A stretch of DNA of 64,000 nt from Amoebophrya sp. A120 (lineage: Eukaryota; Sar; Dinophyceae; Syndiniales; Amoebophryaceae), in contig CAJINV010000004.1 in assembly GCA_905178155.1 (NCBI GenBank), forward strand, positions 5,558,828-5,622,827, written 5' to 3'. Positions within the stretch are counted from its first letter, which is position 1, and the number at the start of each line of letters is the position of its first letter. Shown piece after piece: positions 58,218 through 64,000 of the stretch. Under the pieces are notes generated by a model. It did no database searches. It saw only the letters and a list, made by a program, of their open reading frames with translations, and was not told where the DNA came from. The position numbers were made by a program, and so were the translations under genes.

Positions 58218-61200
58218 TTATTCTTGTTCAAAGCTGTGGTCTACAACTCCATCACCTCCTCGGGATCCCGCGTCCTCTCCCCCACGGATCATGCCACCCA
58301 AGCTCGAGCGAGAAAAAGACATGCTGGAATTCTCCTCCTCAATCACCGACAAGGGTTCCGCTAATGGACCACCGCCTCGCCCGGATCGCGAATGGTGGCC
58401 CAGGCCGCCGTTCGACGAGGACGACGGGGAGGAAATCAATAGTGCATTTGGCGGAGGTCGTTGGACTGGCGCAAGGTGAAGATCATACTGTTGGCCTCCG
58501 TGGCCTTGTGGGGGCAGGATCACAATGTTCATGTTGTTCTCACGACACGGCTGCTGGTGCTGCTGGTGCACAATTGTAGTTCTTCCGCCCAGAATTGGAT
58601 GTTGCTGGAGGTTTGCTGGACTTGTTGCCCTACTACCTCCTGTACCACCTCCGTAGTCTGTTGCTCTTGGGCGCCCAGCGGAAATAATTTTGATTGGCGG
58701 GTCGAAGTCGTCGAAGTCATGTCGAGAAGGGCGGCCAGCTACATAATTATCATTATCCCCTCCCGCTCCACCAGAAGTGGCGCCAAAAACGTCTGCTACA
58801 ACCCCGCCCGTGCCGTCCGAGTAGAACAAGTCGTCTTCCTCCAGTATTTTTCCGTAATACTGCTCGGGAGTCGACGTACTCGTACTCGCACCACCCCCAG
58901 CGCCGCCTGCTACAATTCCGGCCATTGACGACCGCTGACTTCGGTTTGCTTCGCTAGAGCTGGAGGGGCTGCGATTCAATGGTGCGATCGGTCTTCGTGC
59001 TGCTGGGGGGGTTTTACAACTATTTGGTTCCTGTTCTACTTGAGTTTGTGGATGATGGTGCAAAAATTGTGGTTGATGATGTTGCCCTTGCCCTTGCCCC
59101 GCGTGCTGCTGCGGTTCAACTAGTCCAATACGCTGATCGCCGCCCAATAGCGCCGGGTTGTGTGCGGGCGCGGGCTCCGTGTCGAAGAACCCTTGCAAGG
59201 GGTCGTGGTGATAGAAGTTGGGAAAGGACAAAGAGTATGGATTGTAAAAATGTCTGGGTCTGGAAGGTTGGAACTTGTAATGCTAGCTTTCCATACCTAG
59301 AAAATCTGTATTGCATAACCAACAAAAGTCGCAGCCTCTTTTGTCATGCAAAAACGCAGTTTCTCATGCAGATTGCCTATGAGAAAGCGTTTTGAGAAGC
59401 TGTCATGCCGGACTGCATTCGGAAGTGTTTTCATCATGCACATTTTAGCATCGCATGTTTCCAGACCCAGATATTTTTACTTTTGATAAAGAGTATGGTC
59501 CTGTTTGTTGAGTCTCATGTAGTTCATCACGTCCAACCTGCTCACCAGGTTGCAAAATGAATTCTGCTCGTCCATAAGGGCCGTCGTGGAGGTCGTCTTT
59601 TGGCGAAAGTTGTCTTCTCGTAGTAGTGGTTCTTTCGGAATTTGTATCAGTACAACCGCCGACCGCGTCGGTGTCGTTGCAGGTTCTTTGCTCTTCTGCC
59701 ATCAACGGTACCAAGTCGTTGATATCCTCCTCCCCCATCATTTCCCTTAAGTACTGCATCATGGCCTCCCGCTCCGCCAGCTTTTGCGCATCGTCCATTT
59801 TTTCTTCTCGCTTCTTCTTTTTATTCCCGCTGCTCGTGTCCAAAGACGGTGGCGGGGCGTTGGGGCGCACGCTGCTAGTCGAGGTGCCGAGCAGGGTCGT
59901 GGTTGTCGCATAATTGCAGCTGCTAGTGCGGAGATGATTTGGAGTGGCGCGGCTGCTGTTCGTGTCTGCTCTGCTCAGAATTTGCACGCCGTGCGAAGCG
60001 TTCGCCGGGTGGATCGGAACAAGAGGAGTAGCTGTGCTGGTCTGAGCTGCTGCAGGGCCGGTACTAGACACGACGACCGGCGCTGCACCAGCTGCGATCA
60101 TATTTTTACTTGTGTCGTGTGGAGCCGTCGCAGCTGCTGCTGCGTCTTTAGTTGCTGGCTTTCCGAACGGGTCGGCCTCCGGACGCGGCGCTTCTCGAGG
60201 GGAGGAACGTGGTTTCTGTTTTTTTTTTCAATTATTTATACGGAAATTATGGGAGACAGAGACTGTGTGGTTGTGCCTCTTGCGGACATCATCAGCAAGC
60301 GAAAAATAGAAGGGATGAACCATCAACTCCTTTTTACAACTGCTAGTAGTACAGGACGAGAAAAGCAATGGACATAATTTGTTGGCATGAATATGTTGTA
60401 GCACCACAAGCACAATCATCTTCTAAAAGCGTACCCAAGGTAGCTGGCTTGCCGGAAGAGCGTTTTTCCCCAGATTTCGGATGATGAGCATATTCTCCTT
60501 TTTCATCCTCGCCGTCGGCGGATTCCGGTCTTCCAGGGTGAGCACGTGTTGTTGCGCGGGCCGGATCGGTTTCGCGACAACGACCGGAAGGTTGTTCGTC
60601 TGAGGTGGTCCTGCTCGTGGTCCACCGCCAGCACTCTCTGCCGTCGCGAAGCTCGTGGCCGTAGTTCCGTGAGGCTTGGACCGGTGATCGTCATGATGAT
60701 GTGGTCCTCCTGCAGCTTCACCTCCTTCTTTTCCTGCGACACAGGGCGCGGGGGCGGCGGCCTGGGAAGCTGCAATTACGACATTTTGATAGTCCACGTT
60801 GGCGGGTGGTGGAGAAATCTTCACTTGATCTTGACCATCTCTTTGGTCATCTCTAGAGTTCGCAGTCTGCCAGTCGGAAAAAATCGCCGGATCGTGGTGA
60901 TCGCTCTTATCCTGCTGGTGGGACGGAGTAGTGATTGTCGCAGGAGGAGTAACATATACTCGGTCCCCAGAAGTTGTACCACCGCCTTCGATTTTTAACT
61001 CCTGCGGAGTCGACGTTCTTGCACAAGGGCTCTTATCGTCCCCAAGCAGAGCTCCTCCTCGCTGCCTTGTCGGGGTTGCTGTGTCGCTGCTCCTGCTGCG
61101 ACTGTGGATGAAACTGATGTCTAAGCAAGTTGGGCTACTTCTGCTAAGGCTGCCAGAGGACTTGTTCTTCCTTATCATTTCGCGGGTCGTTCTACCTATT

Positions 61201-64000
61201 TTCTTCTCTCCAGAGTCCCCTTTGTCGTTAAGACTTGTGGTCTCTCCGTCCTGCTCCTCGTAGCCGAACAGGAACCCGCTACTTCTCGTGCTTGTTCGAG
61301 TTGCATTCATCTTCTGAGCAATTTTCTTTTCCCGTCGCTCTCCCCGCCGCGCGGCCCTTTCCTTCAAGCGCTGCTGCTTCAGGGCGCGGCTGCGCGCGCG
61401 GCAGTAGAAGTAGCCGAGCACGAGGAAAGCAATTACGAGGAAAACCGTCACCGAGAGGATCACCCAGAGGCGCGGAAGGAAGACCGCCGTGGCGTCGGCC
61501 TGCTCTCTTCGGCCTTTCAAAACCGGGTCGCGCAGCCACCGAGAGTTCGCATCCCTGCATTATCAAATGCAAAAATGTCTGGGTCTGGAAGGATGCAAGG
61601 TCTGTCATGCACATTTGGCATGACTCTTGAATCTGTCATGCACATTACCCAAGACACCCATTTTTCTGTCATGCAGAAACGCAGTTTGTCATGCAGAATA
61701 GGCAATGCCTAGATGGTGCTTAGAAACTTGTCATACTGAGCCAGCACTCGTGGCCTCCTCATTATACGCCACCCATCATCACAAGTTTCCAGACCCAGAC
61801 ATGTTTGCAGTTGATACGCATATGTTGTAAAACCGCTCTATCTTGTCGTTCAAAACGCCGTCGTATTCGGTGCAAAAGTATCGTACTCGTATTGCAATCA
61901 TGCATGCAGTGTCCTAGGGTGGCTCATGGACTAGAGTGGTACAAAGTATGGTTGTAAAAATTTGCAAATTGCTGTCCTAGCATGTGCAACATGAAAAACA
62001 CGCACTTCGCACGGGAATTTCAATATGTTTTACAAGACTGCAAAAGAAAAGACCGAGCATGACGGATTATGCAGGTGCTTCAAACTCTTTTGCAGGACCC
62101 ACCCTAGGCATTTATACATAAGTACACCCTAGGCCCGCAAGCGGATGAGGGAAAAACCGAAGCAAAAAGCACTCGCGAAAGAGAACAGGAGTCGCTCTTT
62201 CTAGTGCGTGGCGCTGGTAGTTGCGCGAGTGTGGTGACTGCCACAAAACTGCAGCGCTTTTTGTGTTTTGCAGTGCGCATTTGTATACGTTATGGCCGTG
62301 AAACAGAGTCGCTGTTTTGTCAAAGAGCAAGAGCAAGCGCTATGGGACCGAATGAAAAAAAAAGCAAAGGCAAAAAACTTCTGCTTGGCTATCAGGATGC
62401 GCAGCATTGTCCCGCATGAGCAAGCAACGAACGAGGGGGCCGGCGCGCTTCTCTGCCAATGGACCGGCGCGCGCGAAAAAGAAACAAACGCGACAACAGA
62501 GCTGCGCGGCAAGCTTGCGAAAAAAAGACGCGCGCTTGCTTTCAGACACAGGCGGAATGCCACACAGCTCAGGCGAGAAGCCGAATCTAATCACACTGAG
62601 ACGCCCGGCGTGGGGAAAAGAACAAAGTGCGTGCCGACGTGCTGGCGCACAAGCAAGCACAACATTGCGCGGGGCACCAAAGTGGGGAGCCCCCTTTGGG
62701 CGCAGGGGAAACAAACAGCGGGCACCCCCACAGGCCTAAAAGCGTGCGAAGGGAGGCGCCCGCCCCCGGCGCGGGCCCATGCCCTTACACAACCACACAC
62801 AGCCACCAAGGTAGGCGGCGCCCGCATGTGCTGGTGGGTGCTGTTACGGGGGGGGGGGGGGGGCGGAGGGTAGCCACATCAGGGGGCGCCGCCCGCGCAG
62901 CACAGCCACCACAATCAGCCAAGCAACGCCGCGCGCCCTGCGCCGGACGGTGCGTGGGGCCTTAGGGGGGTGCCCACTCGCAGCAGCCGCGGCGGGCTGC
63001 GGGACGAGTTCGGCGGCGCCGTCGCGGGCGGTGGTCCCAGTCGGAGGCGCGGGCGCCTCCTGGTCGGTGCGGGGGCCTGGCGGCCAAACACAGGCAACAC
63101 GCACACACTCACAGGCAAGAAAAGGGGCGCGGGCCCGTTCGGGTCTTGCTTGGGCGTTCCCAATGGCCCGCGCCAAGAACATGCCGCACGCCATTCCTTG
63201 GCTTGGTTGCCGCTCCGCTGTGCGGCGTCCCTTGGTTTGATTGCGCGGTCCGGCCCCTGAACGTCAACCAGGCAAAGCAACGCCGAAGGCCGGCGCATCT
63301 GCCGAAAGGCCCCCAAGAACGAAGAAGGCACACCAAAAGCCGACAGGGCAGAAGCAAAAACTAGCGCTCTCCGCCCTAGGCTAGGCGGCCTACGGTCACT
63401 GTCCTAGCCTAGGCGAGTCCGCCGCAGCGTTTTGGCCTAGCATGTCAAAAATTAGCTTCGCAAACTCGCGCAAGGCCCGGACTAGGGTAGTGCATGAGGA
63501 AAACATGAGGAAAAACAAAGCAAAACGATTTGCCCCACGCTAGGCCGCGCCAAACGTCCAGGGCACTGCGACCCATCCTAGCCCGGTGCATTGGACTAGC
63601 CTCGGTCTAGAACGCCGTCATGCTAGGATTCCGCATGCATTACAAATCTTTTTTTTTAGGGTAAATCCGCATTACAAATTTTATTTTTCATGCTGAGGAA
63701 ATTTGTAAGTAATGCATTTATACGAGTACGATAATTTTGCAGTGCATATGTCGCCCCCCTCCTTCAACTCCGTTTGGCAGGTCCCGCCCAGGAGGTTCTC
63801 GGTATGGATTGCAGAAATGTCTGGGTCTGGAAGATTTTTACATTTTTGTCATGCATGTCTGACATGACTCGAGAATCTGTGATGCATAGGGGCATCGGAA
63901 AAGGCTCTCTCTCCAATCTGTCATGCAAAAACGTTGTTTCTCATGCGGAATTATATATACGCAACACATAGCAGCTCAAAAATTTGTCATACCTGGCTGC
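58218..64000 (-). CDS. Gene 11: single-pass membrane protein (5' end outside window)
   Basis: Exons: 63797-63749 (with more upstream beyond an introner), 61858-61817, 61555-60435, 60215-59489, 59230-58218. The intron 60216-60434 is conventional (donor GTACGC, acceptor AAACAG). The others are introners, one carrying a 1.7-kb nested insertion. The N-terminal part seen (ENLLGGTCQTELKEGGDSVL, DKIERFYNICGDANSRW) looks extracellular. It is followed by one membrane segment (LWVILSVTVFLVIAFLVLGY) and a basic stop-transfer (CRARSRALKQQRLKER). A long Ser/Thr/Gln/Gly-rich tail includes a coil (QKLAEREAMMQYLREMMGEE) and His/Gln-rich stretches, ending SFEQE-TAA. A type I receptor-like topology is inferred. 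No family was recognised. Confidence 0.72.
59236..59488. mobile_element. Introner element, family A
   Basis: 253 bp. It starts TATGGATTGT and ends TTTTGATA. Flanks are AAGAG on both sides. It is an intron of gene 11. It has a nearly identical partial copy at 39351 and a near reverse-complement at 20775. Confidence 0.94.
61561..61816. mobile_element. Introner element, family A
   Basis: 256 bp. It starts TATCAAATGC and ends CAGTTGATA. Flanks are TGCAT and CGCAT (4/5). It is an intron of gene 11. Confidence 0.93.
61864..63748. mobile_element. Family C introner expanded to 1.9 kb by a nested insertion
   Basis: Left arm TATTCGGTGCAAAAGTATCG and right arm CGAGTACGATAATTTTGC, ending GTGCATA, are typical family-C ends. 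Flanks are CGTCG and TGTCG (4/5). Removal joins gene 11 in frame (GGDS/VLNDK). Family C is normally about 150 bp; here about 1.7 kb of GC-rich DNA (about 61910-63630) separates the arms, with GCATGCA at both borders of the insert. The insert has no supportable gene and includes a 14-base G run near 62850. Confidence 0.85.
63803..64000. mobile_element. Introner element, family A (right end outside window)
   Basis: It starts TATGGATTGCAGAAATGTC, preceded by CTCGG. Typical GTCATGC and CTCATGCGG motifs follow to the window edge. It interrupts gene 11. Confidence 0.88.

Noticed and set aside
62268-63364. Long overlapping ORFs in all frames of the GC-rich insert
   Set aside because: They lie inside an enlarged introner and show Ala/Arg/Pro/Gly composition in every frame. 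No gene can be supported.
226-63971. Small ORFs ending in peptides such as KMSGSGR, NVWVWK or LPDPDIFA
   Set aside because: These peptides are translations of family-A introner ends, not coding sequence.
1-64000. Repeated short motifs as a CRISPR array
   Set aside because: The repeats are paired inverted termini of separate elements at irregular spacing within eukaryotic genes, with no cas genes.

Overview
The window looks like nuclear DNA of an intron-rich protist, most likely a dinoflagellate-lineage parasite of the Syndiniales (Amoebophrya) type. This is inference, from four things seen here: every supportable gene lies on the minus strand (unidirectional array), conventional GT-AG introns are a minority, very many short inverted-repeat elements interrupt genes, and the proteins are Ser/Gln/Pro-rich and fast-evolving. 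No rRNA, tRNA, CRISPR array or bacterial operon was seen.

The main content is a dense population of introner-like elements: about 50 copies, mostly 150-320 bp, in at least nine terminal-sequence families (called A-H and J here). Each has terminal inverted repeats that begin TAT and end ATA, and is flanked by a direct repeat of about 5 bp (target-site duplication, TSD). Nearly all sit inside genes. Removing each element plus one TSD copy joins the flanking exons in frame. I tested this junction by junction and by total length: gene 3 gives 1728 nt, gene 2 1464 nt, gene 4 6774 nt, gene 10 1134 nt, and the last 17 exons of gene 6 give 5097 nt, all multiples of three and free of stops. The junctions are not GT-AG. 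In the exon lists, the 5-bp duplication is kept once, on the 5' exon.

Layout, in descending coordinates because all genes are on the minus strand. Gene 11 (>64000-58218): single-pass membrane protein. Gene 10 (56868-54972): unknown. Locus 9 (53524-51300): membrane-anchored Ser/Arg-rich ORF, a second unknown ORF and LysM-like exon copies, including a 1343-bp tandem duplication (48637-51322). Gene 8 (47344-45076): LysM-like and Pro-rich protein. Gene 7 (43226-37011): PGAM5-like phosphatase, with the exon of its second catalytic His present three times. Gene 6 (35905-23823): a 12-kb gene for a protein of over 2000 residues, with at least 16 introners. Gene 5 (about 23094-20206): coiled-coil protein. 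Gene 4 (19562-12348): 2257-residue protein with an N-terminal HicA-like domain. Gene 3 (11358-8052): ADP-ribosyl-arginine hydrolase (ARH1-like) in seven exons. Gene 2 (6991-4090): secreted or organelle-targeted unknown. Gene 1 (2167 to beyond the left edge): unknown.

Ordinary GT-AG introns of 126-323 bp coexist with introners in the same genes. No transposase was seen, so the elements look like non-autonomous, MITE-like units mobilised from elsewhere. Several have received larger nested insertions (26.0-27.2 kb, 55.1-55.6 kb, 61.9-63.7 kb).
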